A stretch of 64,000 nucleotides of DNA from assembly GCA_944474755.1 (NCBI GenBank), contig OX104113.1:64314074-64378073 (forward strand), read 5' to 3'. The notes under the pieces are model-generated. The model ran no database searches. It saw nothing but the letters and a program-made list of their open reading frames with translations, and was not told the DNA's origin. Each line of letters starts with the position of its first letter. Position 1 is the stretch's first letter. Positions 47,426-59,900 of this stretch are shown here, piece after piece. Source of the stretch: Limnoperna fortunei (Eukaryota > Mollusca > Bivalvia > Mytilida > Modiolidae). The translations under genes and the position numbers were made by a program.

Positions 47426-48193
47426 TTTATATATCTTACTTAATAAACTTGAGAAAGCAAGAAAGAACTTCAATAAAAGTTTGTTGCATGAAAAAAACCT
47501 GGACTATTACAAATGTATTTTATCTGAAAAATCATCAAAAACATTAAAACAGGCAATATCTACCACTAGCTTATCAGAGATATACAGTCGAAAAATTTTA
47601 TGTTTCCCGGGCTTCAAACATTCCTGCGCATGGATAATACAAATTATTAAACTTCCGGAATATTTTTTTCAGACGTAAACAAAGGGTTCAAAACAGAAAA
47701 ATCTACAAAATTGGTTCGAAAATGTCAAAAATTAGACGTGCCACGCATGCTGGTAGTTGGTATACAGATGATGGTATATAATAATTTAAATAACGCATAC
47801 ACAATTATTCGTTTTTTGGTTGAAATGAACCCGAAGCGAACAGCTGATTCTTGCCTTTAGTTTTTATGGCGATGATTGTGTGTCAATTCACAGGAATTTG
47901 ACCCCATATCATTTGGGTCGAAATATGGCCAGACAACGAAAAAAAAGTATTGTCGCGAACGAAGTGAGCGAAGGAGTCTAACGCAAAAGTAAACAATTCC
48001 TACCCCCCCTACCTATGTTGTTGAGTTTGCTTTGAGAATTTGCACTGACAACATGATTGTAGGTGTTCTACTTACTCACGGACATTTATTCTTTAAGATT
48101 ATGACATCGATTCATTTAATATATCCATATTTTTGCAACCGCGAAACTTTTTCTTGGACTGAAACACTTTCTTTACTTCAGGGAAGCTTCCAT
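47426..48193. other. Intergenic, nothing firm
   Basis: A 65-codon open frame at 47481-47678 has no recognised domain. No RNA gene or repeat structure is apparent. Confidence 0.4.
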
Positions 48194-48477
48194 GGATGAT
48201 TGTTCCGTAGTAAATGACAAAAATTAAATGGGATAAAACGGTAAAAAAAAAACTTTGCTTTGTATGTAAATGAAATAATATTTAAATCCTAATTTTAATT
48301 ATTTTTTGTAAAATTGAGTTTTAATCGAATTGTTTACATTTCTAGCACATCTGTTGATAAAGGGATGTAACCCAATGACATCAGCCATGTGCTCTTCGGT
48401 TTGCAATTTCCGGATAATTTTTCTCTGGTTCCGACTTCGCGTTTAACTTTTTGTCATTTACTGCGGAACAATCATCC
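48194..48477. mobile_element. Element with 30-bp terminal inverted repeats
   Basis: GGATGATTGTTCCGTAGTAA plus ATGACAAAAA at the left is mirrored by TTTTTGTCATTTACTGCGGA plus ACAATCATCC at the right, with two differences. The 284-bp element has no ORF. No target duplication was found. Confidence 0.75.
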
Positions 48478-48697
48478 AACAATTCAAAAACCCTTTCCTT
48501 AGCATCACATAGGGGCAATAACTTTTACAGGTACGGCATGCTGTACCAATAATTTTCAGAAATAAAAAATAGTTGTTAATATCTTTCTATTTTTATTGGT
48601 GTCTTTTGACTCTCCTCTCATCTCAAATACATAGCCCTAGCAGGCAGTACGGCAGGTACAGCTTCTGCCGTACCAATATCAAATGCAATGCTACGCC

Positions 48698-49156
48698 CAC
48701 AGGGGCTTGTGAAAATAGGTTTACTTGCGCTTTTGAATGATACTGGGTCGATTGTGTTATACTAGTAGTGTGAGAGAAGAGTCTTTACCCGCCAACTTTC
48801 AAAAAAATTTTAAAAATATTTCTTTACCCCTATCTACACGGGTTTGTAATTATTTGTGTTTCGAAATTGAATTATCTTCATGAAAAACCCTACTTTAATG
48901 TTTCTAATGTCATTTAACTCTCAAGTTTTAATAATTTCCACCAGTTTGAAACGAAACAGACAATAACCCTGGACGGAAGTGGTGAATTTATCGTTTGTCG
49001 TCTTTTGAGGCCTTTTGGTACTCACTTTCTCAGTAACGATAAAGTCAACTTCCCGGCCAGGGTTATTGTCCGTTTCTTCCCTTCTCCCACACTATAACAC
49101 AATCGACCCAGCATCATTTGAAAGCGCAAGTAAATCTATTTTTACAAGCCCCTGTG
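48698..49156. mobile_element. hAT-like foldback element, 459 bp, TSD CTACGCC
   Basis: The ends CACAGGGGCTTGT and ACAAGCCCCTGTG are exact inverse complements, and the arms extend for about 85 bp through CTTGCGCTTT and GGGTCGATTGTGTTATA. A second inner pair of arms (CAGACAATAACCCTGG and CCAGGGTTATTGTCCG) is nested inside. CTACGCC flanks it at 48691-48697 and 49157-49163. The CAGGGGC ends and 7-8-bp duplication suggest hAT. Confidence 0.85.
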
Positions 49157-49215
49157 CTACGCCTCTGAGCATATATATTCTTGCCCCAATGAATTATTTC
49201 GAATGCCTGACATTG

Positions 49216-51106
49216 CGGCCCATAACAAAATCGGCCCATGCAAAATCGGCCCATGTCAAAATCGGCCCACAATATATTATTCTAAGTAAAGAATTATGGA
49301 AAATGTATATATTTAATTGTATTGTTGACATTATTTCTTTGTTTGTGTTTTTTATGTTCTAACAATGTAAGTTTTTTTTAAATAAAACACTAATAAATAT
49401 GGTTTCTTAGTTTTTATTACATGAATATCAACAACAAAAAACAATAAGTTTAATAATTATAATAACTTAATCATTATTTTTAAGTAAACATGTTTCATAT
49501 ATATCTCATCTCAGTTGATTAAAATGAAGCAACAATATGAAAAGTTCAGTTAATCGTTGTTGGGGACGTATATCTGTCCGCACTCTCTCAGCAACTGGGA
49601 CGCCGAGATCTCGTAGCGTCCCCACACCTCATGAAGACGACCTTCCAATTACTTGTACCTATGTCGCTGATTTTGTAGAATTTGCTCCACCGACACCAAT
49701 CTAACTGTCAGCTCTACTATATATAGGTTGGCTTCACGTTGAAGAGCAGGCACTAGAATATAGAAGGGTGCATTTTCTTTGTCAACATCGGCATTGATAC
49801 CTGTATGCCACCCTATAAAAAGAAAACATAAATATTTAGATAGTGTTATCTAATACATGAATTATAATATTTATATCGAGTTATATATAAAAAATATGCA
49901 TTTATATATCAAGTTATAATTAAACAATTATTTATTTAACTGTTGTACATGTCGTAAAAATTAACTTGTTTTTTATAATAAATTTTTAAACATACCTTCT
50001 ACATCATTGTTGGTACGAATGCTTAGCTGGTAGGTGGACCAGGTTTTTGGAGTATGTACTGGGTTGTTAATCCATGTGGGCGGCGATGTAGTCTACAAGG
50101 CGCTTCAGTTCTGGTGATATGGCGCTTGGTCCAAGCTGGGCAAAAGCTGCTGGTATGCCTGCTGTTGGAAAGAATGGCAGAGCCATCAGAGACCGAATAT
50201 ATCATTTATATAACCAAATATGGATTAGTGTATCATATCTTTATAAAAAAATAAAGAAGTAAATAAATAAGTTATGATTATCAATAATTTGTAAAATTGA
50301 TATTTACCTTTCTCAAAATCAAATATATTTGTTTAAATTATATTTAAGTCACATTTTATATTTATAAAAAAATTAGAAAAATATCACAAGTATGTTTTAC
50401 CTCATTGTTTCTTCTTGTGTTTCTTTGCATTTACTACACGTAAATGCTAGGGTACCATTCCGGACCATCTGTATATACTCTTGTCTGGGTGATGCCTGTA
50501 TTGCAGATTCTGTGCTGCCACAGGTTTTACATGTCACATTGGAGTTCATGCTGTCTAGTGGTAACTTTACGGGTACATTCAACACATCGATCGGGATCCA
50601 TGGTTAGAATGAGGACCCATAATTATTTTATCATCTTTTTATAATTTTTCAGTTACTAATCAAAGACAATGTTCAGTTTTAACAATTTCTCAATTTCTCA
50701 GTACATTTGGTCAGGAAAGCTTTGTATTTTTCAGTAATGTTTTGCCAATTCATGTTTGTACAGTATCAACCATGCTATAGCTTGTGTGTGCTTTGTATGT
50801 GCGTAAAGACAGAAAGATCAATCTTTTGATCTGAAATGATTAAACAAATATAAAAAATTATTGCTAATTAAAAAAACAACAAGACTATTAATAAGTTTAA
50901 TCATCGATAACTCCTTATGGAATGATTGTTAAACACCAATATAATTAAATGATCACAATTACTATTAAGAAATTCTGTAACAGTAAAATCATTAAATATT
51001 TAAAAAAATATATTTTACATTTGATCTATTTCAGTAATATATCTTCCTTTTACATTTTATATTATATTGGGCCGTTTTGTTATGGGCTGATTTATCCAGA
51101 CACCAA
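49216..51106 (-). mobile_element. MULE-type DNA transposon, defective copy 2
   Basis: The left end CGGCCCATAACAAAATCGGC and the right end, whose inverse reads GGTGTCTGGATAAATCAGCC then CATAACAAAACGGCCC, form terminal inverted repeats with short CAAAATCGGCCCA iterations. On the - strand it carries remains of a transposase gene. The right 770 bp match the truncated copy at 41541-42322. At about 1.9 kb it is too short for a full transposase. Confidence 0.8.
49550..50601 (-). pseudogene. MULE transposase remains: zinc finger and C-terminus
   Basis: Three pieces are readable. Exon 50601-50401 encodes the broken Cys/His zinc-finger N-terminus (MDPDRCVECTRKV, later EYIQMVRNGTLAFTCSKCKE) and ends at GAG|GTAAAA. 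Segment about 50195-49996 encodes LMALPFFPTAGIPAAFAQLG, ELKRLVDYIAA and, after a one-base shift, TWSTYQLSIRTNNDVEG, the C-terminal signature of MULE transposases, with a donor at its end. Exon 49812-49550 continues with the WH that completes this signature, then PFYILVPALQREANLYIVEL and LLRECGQIYVPNN, with one in-frame TAA. The central DDE catalytic domain is absent: the second segment has no acceptor, so an internal deletion removed the core. It cannot move on its own. Confidence 0.8.
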
Positions 51107-51330
51107 TTATTTCCATTCTAATAGAAAATATAAATTACCTTTTATAACAATTCTGGATAGTGCATTGAATGTAACTAAAATAATCTAGATCTGGAATGCC
51201 ATTTTTACCTCCCGATTCCAGAATTTACACTTCTGCAATTCAAATTTTGTCAACAATGCCATGATTACAAACAAAGTGTTACAACTAATGAATTGTAGTT
51301 TAGTAGGATTTTTTATATCAATTAAAAGCC

Positions 51331-53421
51331 AGCGGCCATATTCTCAAAATATCGTAAATTTACACTAACATGTAAAGATAAGATAGTCGTAACTTTACGT
51401 TTACGTCCATGATTGTTTGTATTCTCGAAAGTACTAGTAATCGCAGTCTTGCACGTAAAATAGCAATGGTAAATCTTATGCTTTGCACCTAGCGTTATCA
51501 TGCATGCTCAGTTACTTATTTGACTTTGGAAATAAAGGTATTGAAAGAGAAATAATTATCTCAAAGTACTTAAATTATTACAGTTTTTAATTGCATAACC
51601 TCACAAAGTTGTAGGCTGTGGAATAAAAACGGATTAATATTTGGCTAGTGATATTAAAAAAAAACAAGAAAACTTTTGATGCAAAGCATCAGTTCGCCAC
51701 CGATTTGTTCTGCATTCTGCACGCGTTTGTAAAAATGATTTGAAAAAAATTACGGGATGCATTTTAAAGCATGTTTATACCTACTTTACAGAGGTTATTT
51801 TTATGTTCTTTGCAATTATATTGTAATGTGTCAAAGCTTTAAGTTAATATTTTGTTCAAATTATATATTAACAGCATATACTTTAGACCCAATAGTGTGT
51901 TTTTCTTAGAGGCTGTATTATGTATAATCAAACGTTTCGAACCTTGAATATGTGTTTTTCTATCTGTTTGCATTTGCTTAAATGCAAAATACATACCATC
52001 TCGACAATATGGCAATTAGAGAAAATAATCTCAATTTTTAGATTGGATTAAAAAATTGTACGTGTAGAGGACCAGAAGAATAAATAATCACGGTCAAGTT
52101 GTTTTTATATAATATAAAAAAAGCTTGTGTAGCCGACAACGCAAATTTTCAATCGAACTAAAAACACACAATTTCTAAGGACTATCTAATGAACATTAGC
52201 TTAGAAAGAATTGCAATTTCTAAACAGAAGGCATTTTAACTTTTTCCCCCATAAGGTTCTATGTAAAGCTAGTCCTGCTGTTGTGGCTAATTTGAATTGC
52301 CGATTTCTAAATTTGCGCACATGTAATCTTTTGTCATATATTAAATCACAAATATACTTGAATTAAAACTAATATTTAAGTTGTTCAATTAAATTATTGA
52401 CATAACATTTATATATTGAATCTTACAAATGCAGCATACTCCGGAATTGTATAAACAAAATTGCCTTTTATTCTGGTTTCTGATTTTTCAAACCTACGCT
52501 CTTCGATAGAACTATTGCCGTATTATACAGTACCAGGATAAAAATGGTCTCCCTCTATTATTAACTTCCGTAAATAGAATACCAACAAAATGTATTATTA
52601 CATTAAACTTTGATATTACCCAAGCATTTTTGCAGTCAAAACTTAGCTTTCATCTTGTTTTTTCACTCAAGTTAAATGATTGACATTCTTGTAGCAAATT
52701 TCTGTTCATTTATGGTAACTAAGTGTACTTAGAAATATTTTTCTCCTTTATCCATCGTTAGCAACGAAAGTGAATACAAATATATCCCGCCCTCTTGGGC
52801 GCCGATAATAATTAAAAATAAATAAATAAAATAAAATAAAGTCTTGATATTAATTGGTGTGTTGCATATAATTTTGAATATGTGTTTAAAAAAGTAATCT
52901 GTCATTTACCATAACGTGCAACAAGACCTTTTTTAAGGTTACGTTTCTTCAGTGTAGAAATTAATGAGTAGTTTCGTGTTATAATAAAGCAATAAATAAC
53001 CTAATCCCATTTTAACAACAACAGCATGATATAAAATCGCAAATCATATAGGAAACGTTTAATTTCCGGAACGTTTTTTTCATAATTTCTGTTTCATTCT
53101 TTTAAAATTATAAATTTTTGTAAGAGTTATTCCCCATGAGTAACACATTTTTCAAAATATTTGCAAATTTTGAATGTTTTTTTGTCGTTCTGTGTCACGT
53201 GCAACAAAATCTATGATGCTAAGTAGTGAATGGCTTGAAAAACGATTTCTCTTTGCAAAATTAGGAGGGAAGCTAGGCCTTACGAGTGCTCAGGAGCACA
53301 TGTAAGTTTAGGATCAATTTTACATGTAACTTACAACTACCAATCTTTGGGAATATTAAAACAGATGTAAACTTACTCTACGTTTAAAATTACGTCTACG
53401 ATTTTTTGATAATATGGCTGC
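51331..53421. mobile_element. Possible element with diverged inverted ends
   Basis: AGCGGCCATATTCTCAAAAT near 51331 is mirrored by ATTTTTTGATAATATGGCTG near 53401, and nearby TTTACGT and ACGTAAA motifs also mirror each other. The 2-kb inside has no recognised gene. The ends are imperfect and no target duplication was found, so this is tentative. Confidence 0.35.
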
Positions 53422-53882
53422 TGAATGAGCTGGACATTTAAATTGCGGCTATTCATGCATGACTCAGGTAACTTCTAACTTCTAATCCAGAAGATAGCGA
53501 TAGAGTACAATGTTCATGGAACAAGTTAGAAGTTTAAACAGAATGAAGCAGTTTTCTAAACCGCTGTTACTAGTATTGGTTGACCAATAGGTAGAAAATA
53601 CCTGTCAGGTCATTGTATTTTGACTATACATTTAAATAAAATTTTGATTTTAATTTTTTTTAAAGTCTTCCTTAACTACTTCAAGTATTTTAGTTTACAT
53701 ACTGATACTAGTTATTTTATTCGTCCATGTCTTCTAAACCTACTTTAACAAATTTTGACTCTGTCAGTTAGCAGAAAAGTAAGGTGATGCACATCAACTT
53801 TTTTGAAATCATTCATGAATTTAAACCAAATTTAAAATACCATAAAGGACATAAAACAACATTGTTTTTTTTTTTGTTGTAG
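53422..53882 (+). other. Upstream intron of MEMO1
   Basis: The sequence ends in a long T run and the acceptor TTGTTGTAG. No first exon encoding the expected start (a short peptide with an HAGSWY-like motif) was found here or in the preceding kilobases, so it must lie elsewhere or be too short to see. Confidence 0.5.
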
Positions 53883-53964
53883 CTGCTGAACTGAATTCCC
53901 AGTTGTCAAATTGGTTAGCACCAGCAAAACCTGTACAGTATCCAGCTAGAGCCATCATTGCTCC
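53883..53964 (+). CDS. MEMO1: MEMO1 exon a
   Basis: The acceptor is TTGTTGTAG and the donor CC|GTATGT. It encodes [11 protein letters not shown] and [12 protein letters not shown]. It ends inside the Pro codon that the next exon completes. Confidence 0.92.
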
Positions 53965-56900
53965 GTATGTTACCTGATCTCTATCTTTTTTTTTTAATTT
54001 CATATCCTTGCGTGTTGTTTTAAGGCAATTACATCATAAATGTACTTAAGTAGTATGAATGTAAATTTGTCTACAGTAGTCATACAATGTACAGTAGTAC
54101 ATTGAAACAAAATGCAAAAGCAATATTGTGTAGGGTGTGTTAAACATTATCCAGCCAATCTTAATGTGAACATTGGTGCCGAGTGGCAACAAAACTGATG
54201 AAAACATGACAAGAAAGTAAAACTGAGGAGTTACCATTTGTTAAATGTTAATGATTAACAAGTGATTTAAGAAACATCATATACTAGTCGTTCTGAGTAT
54301 TTAGAGGCAGAAATTTACATCTTCACTGTTTTAATACGTATTTATTTAAACTATAGAAGATTTAACAACTATCTTCTACATTTAATTTGCCTATACATGT
54401 ATTTCTTTTCCTGCATAAATCTCATACCTTATATATACTTTGCCATATCTCCTATACAGTAGATGCAATGAAATAGCTGAAAGTGGTGAAAAATACGGTA
54501 TAGATCTGCTCCCCATATCCTATAGGGGGTACAGTATACTGTTTTTGGTCTTTGTGTGTAGGTGGATCATGGGTAACCTTTTTTCATCACATTTTTCTCA
54601 GCGATAATAAATGATACATTGCTTAAATTTTGTCAATGGATTTGCATGATCATGCCATACATGTATTGGAGGGATTTATTTTCAGACCTTTTTGAAGTTA
54701 TAGTCGGGGTAAGCATTAGCTCAGTAACATGTAAATGTACAGTTGCCAGATGTGTATTACACAAAAGTTTCTCTTTCCTTTTAATGACAAATAATTGTAT
54801 GTGTGCAGTAAAAAATTTCCTGAATGAGACATTGATAAAATTATGACATCATAAACTCTTTTTTTGTTCCCAACCTTTCTTATTAACTGGTAATATAAAA
54901 TGCTCTTCAGGACCCAGATTTACAGAAGATTTAAATTAATGATGAGGTACACATGTATAAATAAAATAATATGTTTTACAGACATGCTGGTTATACATAC
55001 TGCGGAGCATGTGGTGGTCATGCATACAGACAAATTGATCCAACACATATGTAAGTATTTACACTTCCATGAAATTTGATTGTTTAAATGGTGTTTAACG
55101 TCACTTTTAGCAATTTTTCACCTTAATCATGCCATCCAGTTTTTATTGGGGGAAGAAGCCGGAGTACCCTGAGAAAACCCCTGACATGAGGTAGGAAAAC
55201 TGACAATCCTTGTCCATGAAGATTGGAGTACCCCTGCCTGCAGTGAGACTTGAACCCGCAACCTCATAGTTGACAGACCAGGTGATGACTTCCTTAACCA
55301 TTTGGCCACTGAGGCCCCAAATTTAATTAAATATAAAGTGTGAATTTGTATTTCAAAATGAAATAATGACTAAAAACCCAAGAACAGAAAGTAACTTAGT
55401 AAGTAATGAGAACCTAATTAAGCAGGGTCTAGCATAACATATAAGTTGTGCAATGTACACATTATATGCTGGCATTGCTAGAATGTTGCAATGTACACAT
55501 TATATGCTGGCATTGCTAGAATGTTGCAATGTACACATTATATGCTGGCATTGCTAGAATGTTGCAATGTACACATTATATGCTTGCATTTAAGTCATTT
55601 GCTTATACACAGTACATGAAAAAAATGTGCATTGTTGGACATGTAACTTGTTTGGCAATCTTGTGGTACTACAAGAAATCTGTATAATGTTATTTGTATA
55701 AATGAAATACAGTGTTGTGTCAGTTTTGGTCAGTTTAGTTTCATTCAGTTATATGAATAGAAGTGACTTCCAATTTTGTGTGTGGTGCCAATGTTATCTA
55801 GTGTCTCCTAATTAAATCTCTATATATCTTATGTTGTAAATTTATCATTTCACATACTTTAAATAAAACATTTAGACTTTAAAATGATATTTCAAATAAT
55901 ATATGTGGTACATAACTCATAAATTTGTTTTTGATGGAAAAATAAAGTAAAATCTTTTTTTTTGTTTTAAGCTCATCTAGACCGAATATCCATGTGAGCA
56001 TTTGCTATCACTTGGCGTCCGTCATCTGTCGTCTGTCATAAACTTTAAAAAAATCTTCTCCTCTGAAACCACCGGGCCAATTTTTTCAAACTTGACCACA
56101 ATCATCCTTAGGATTCCTAGTTTCAAATTTGTACCCAGGGTGTTGATCAACGGACAAGGATGGCCACTGTTTCTAAAAATAGAACATGGGTGTTAACACA
56201 CGTTTTTGATCATTATCTTAAAAATTATAATATTAATAGCTATAGAGAAAAACGTGACTTCAAATTGATCAGCACATTAAGGTTTTATAAGTGGGAAGTT
56301 GTGTATTGGCTTCTTGTAGGAGTTATTGCCCTTTAATGACGATTTTTGACAAAATTTTTGGTACATGTATTTACAATATAACTTGAAAACTATAAGAGCT
56401 AGAGTGAAACTGTAAATAGAAAAAATGATCTGCAATAAAAGCCCTACAATTCATTTATTTTGTCTGAAATTGTCAGATGACTCCTTATATCAATATTGCC
56501 CTTAAATGGCAAGTTTTTATGAAATTTTCCGTTTTTGTCCTTGCACATGTTAGAGTTTATTGTTTTATTATATTTCAGAAAACGTGTATTTATACTAGGA
56601 CCATCCCATCATGTTAGATTATCTGGTTGTGCCTTATCTGCTACAGAAAAATACCAAACTCCATTATATGATCTGATTATAGATTCTCATAGTAAGGCTT
56701 TATTATGTTTAGTACATTGTACTTCATTACTGAATGATTAAATTGACAATGCATGTTTATTTATGAAAAATGTATAACATTTAAGAATTGAATGTGTTCT
56801 TGTGAAGTTTTTTTGATGTATAAAAGCGATTGATCGAAGCAGTCACTGCTTTCATTTATCAAGGAAACTTCAAAAGAATTCATTCAGGGGCTACTCTGGC

Positions 56901-59900
56901 TTCTGAAAAGCTGGCGCGAAAAAAAAATTGCCAACTGCATTTTTCCGTTGTTTGTTTTGTGAAATTGTCGCCAGATTAGAAATCACTAGATCAGTACAAG
57001 ACCTAGCGAAATTGTTTAACATTATGTGTGGCATTTGGTAAGACACCCTTAAAACATTGTTGGACAAAATCCAAGTTTGCTGGACTCTTAATTCAATTTT
57101 TTTCAAAAGTTTGGTCTCAAGCAGCCCATACGATAACTTTACATGTATTTGTAATCATGAAAAGATGTGTGATTGGTTTCTTGTTAGCAAAAAACCAAGT
57201 TTCTACAGTAATTTGGAAACATCTTTCCCCATGAATGAACATAAAACCAGAAATACCGAAAATCGAACTACGCATGTGTGAGAGTTTTCTAATTCCGAAA
57301 TTAAGACAAACATCCGGTCCGGAAATCACTCGACAACAACAACATTGTCAGTTTTCATATCTGTATTTAGTTACATTATAACAAAAATGTTACTCCAATA
57401 CTAAGTTTGTTTTATTATTTATATTCAGTAATAGTATTATTGCTTTATTACACATCTATTCAACTCTGAAGGGGTTAAAGCCACTTTTCATCAGACAACT
57501 TTGTTGATTTATTTATTGCCGATTTTCGTTATTATAACTCACATGTCACTTGATACTACACAATATACATGTATTTACAACCAAAGAAGCAGACTTATTA
57601 TCATAAATGATGCAATCACCGATTACCTGTAAATTTAACATGCGCGTGCATTGTATAACACTATACAACCTAGGAGCCAAAAAAATCGCCTGACACAATG
57701 TTTTGTCACCAAATGAAAAAAAAATCAGCAGTTGGCAACATTGGTGAAGCCTAGTGTGGCCCCTGTCATTCAATTCTTATTACATGTATTACATTTAACA
57801 TCAATAAAAGGGGTAATTCATTTTAAAATTCAATTAAATGTCAGTTTCGTATTGATATATTACTGTGCCACAGTGTAATGATATTGACGTTGCTATGTTG
57901 CACAACATTTGATCAAATGACCAAATTCGACCAATAAAAATGACGGATTTCAATGAACTGTATACATAATGTTATTATATGATAAATGAAACTTATTTGT
58001 TCTGGTTCACTAAGCTTGGCTAAGACCAATAACTTAAAATGAGATGATACCTCTACACAGATCAGACAGTCTCTGGTGTCAAAACATTTTGTATTGCTTT
58101 TTTTCACTCCAAGTTCAGCTGAATAAAAAAGTTCTATGTGGTATTTGATTCTTTTACAGTAGGTGCTAATTTATGTCACGTTAGATTCTTTGGACAGCCA
58201 CTAATCCCAGTTGAGTACATTGTATTAAGCATGAAAAACTATCTTTTATTTTTGTAGTGAATGAAGAATTGTATGCTACTGGAAAATTTGAAACCATGAA
58301 AATAGATACAGATGAAGATGAACATAGTATAGAAATGCAGTTGCCTTATGTAGCTAAAGTCATGGAAAGGTATATGTCAGAAAAGAAAAATGGAAGAATA
58401 AGTACCCTTTGTCATTCTATTAACCCTAACTTAGAGTAAATTATTGTATTTTGTCCTGTACATGCATGGCACAATTTAGAATAACAATAACATTATGTCG
58501 TCAATTTTTTGGCTACATATAAATACATGCCATGGTTATTTATGTCTTTTGGAATCGGTCAACGCCAAATGATTGATATTATACAATTATTGACTTCAAT
58601 ACAGGTTGCTATTGGGATTTCTTAACCAGAGAAAATGTGACAAGATACATTTTATAGGGTTGGGAAATAATGATAGAGACCACATATAAAAGACATCAAC
58701 TATTTTATTACATGAATAAAACCCATAAATCCTCATCTATCACGACAGATCTGTTAGCAACAGGTGCATCCATTGTTGTTTGACAAGATTTTTGTGTTAC
58801 AAACACATACATGAATCAGATCAGAAACAAGTTCATACTGCATTCCGCTTGACTGCCCGTGCAGAGAACAAAAAAAACCAAACATATTTTGATGCAGTTT
58901 TAGTACTGTTGCAATTTGAAATGATCCAAAGTAGTTTTTAGACCAATCAAAAAAAGGCAAAATTAAATTCATGTAATAAGGACAGTACATATGCATTTTC
59001 AGAATATTTGTTGAGAAGTACCTAATGTAGTTCAAAAAAAAGTTTATTCTTATATTCTTTTTCAAACAAAATGCACAAGAAACATAGCTAGAAATACCAA
59101 TACATATATGTTGAAAAAATTATTCCATTTCAGTTTGGCTTTTCATTTTACTTATACATGTATATATTATTCAACTACATATGGAAAACCACCTGTCTTG
59201 AAAGACCACTTTCTCAAGATCGGTTTCACTGGAATATAAATCCCTACCCTAAAGTTTATATGGTAGGGTTCCATTATAAAGCATCATCATTCCCAGATTT
59301 TGGTAGTGTTTGTATTTATACTTGTACTACTGAATGTAAAAATATGCCAAGTAGTTATGCTGATAACTATAATATAAATTATTTAATTCTTTTAATTTCA
59401 GAAGACAAGGTCACTTCACAATCATTCCTGTACTCGTAGGATCTTTATCTACAGATAAAGAACAGACCTATGGAAGAATTTTTGCTAAATATCTCGCTGA
59501 TCCCGAGAATCTCTTCGTCATATCATCTGACTTCTGTCACTGGGGTAATTATGATGGAGAATATATTTGTTCTACCCCACTTAGAAGAATTGGGGGTATT
59601 CTGTTTTACCCTTGTCCATTCGTCCGTCCATTACAAAAATTTCTATAAGTTATCTAAACACTTAAAACCATGTAGAAGCCTTATATTTTGCATATTGCTT
59701 TATCCTATAGTGCCATATGGTGTGTAGCGATTTCATGGTCCTTGGTCATCTACTTCCTGTTTACAAATCCCTTGTTGGCGGTGGTATCACTAGTAAGAAT
59801 TAGCTCACCGATATTTTTTTTAAAGATCATAAACTGTAATTCAACACAACAAGTAACAGAAAAATTTGTTTCTTCGTTGCTTTTCCTTGTTAGCTGTGTT

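Noticed and set aside
56691..56740. Extension of MEMO1 exon c into a longer open frame
   Set aside because: The donor A|GTAAGG joins in frame to exon d and restores the conserved family sequence; the extension does not resemble MEMO1.
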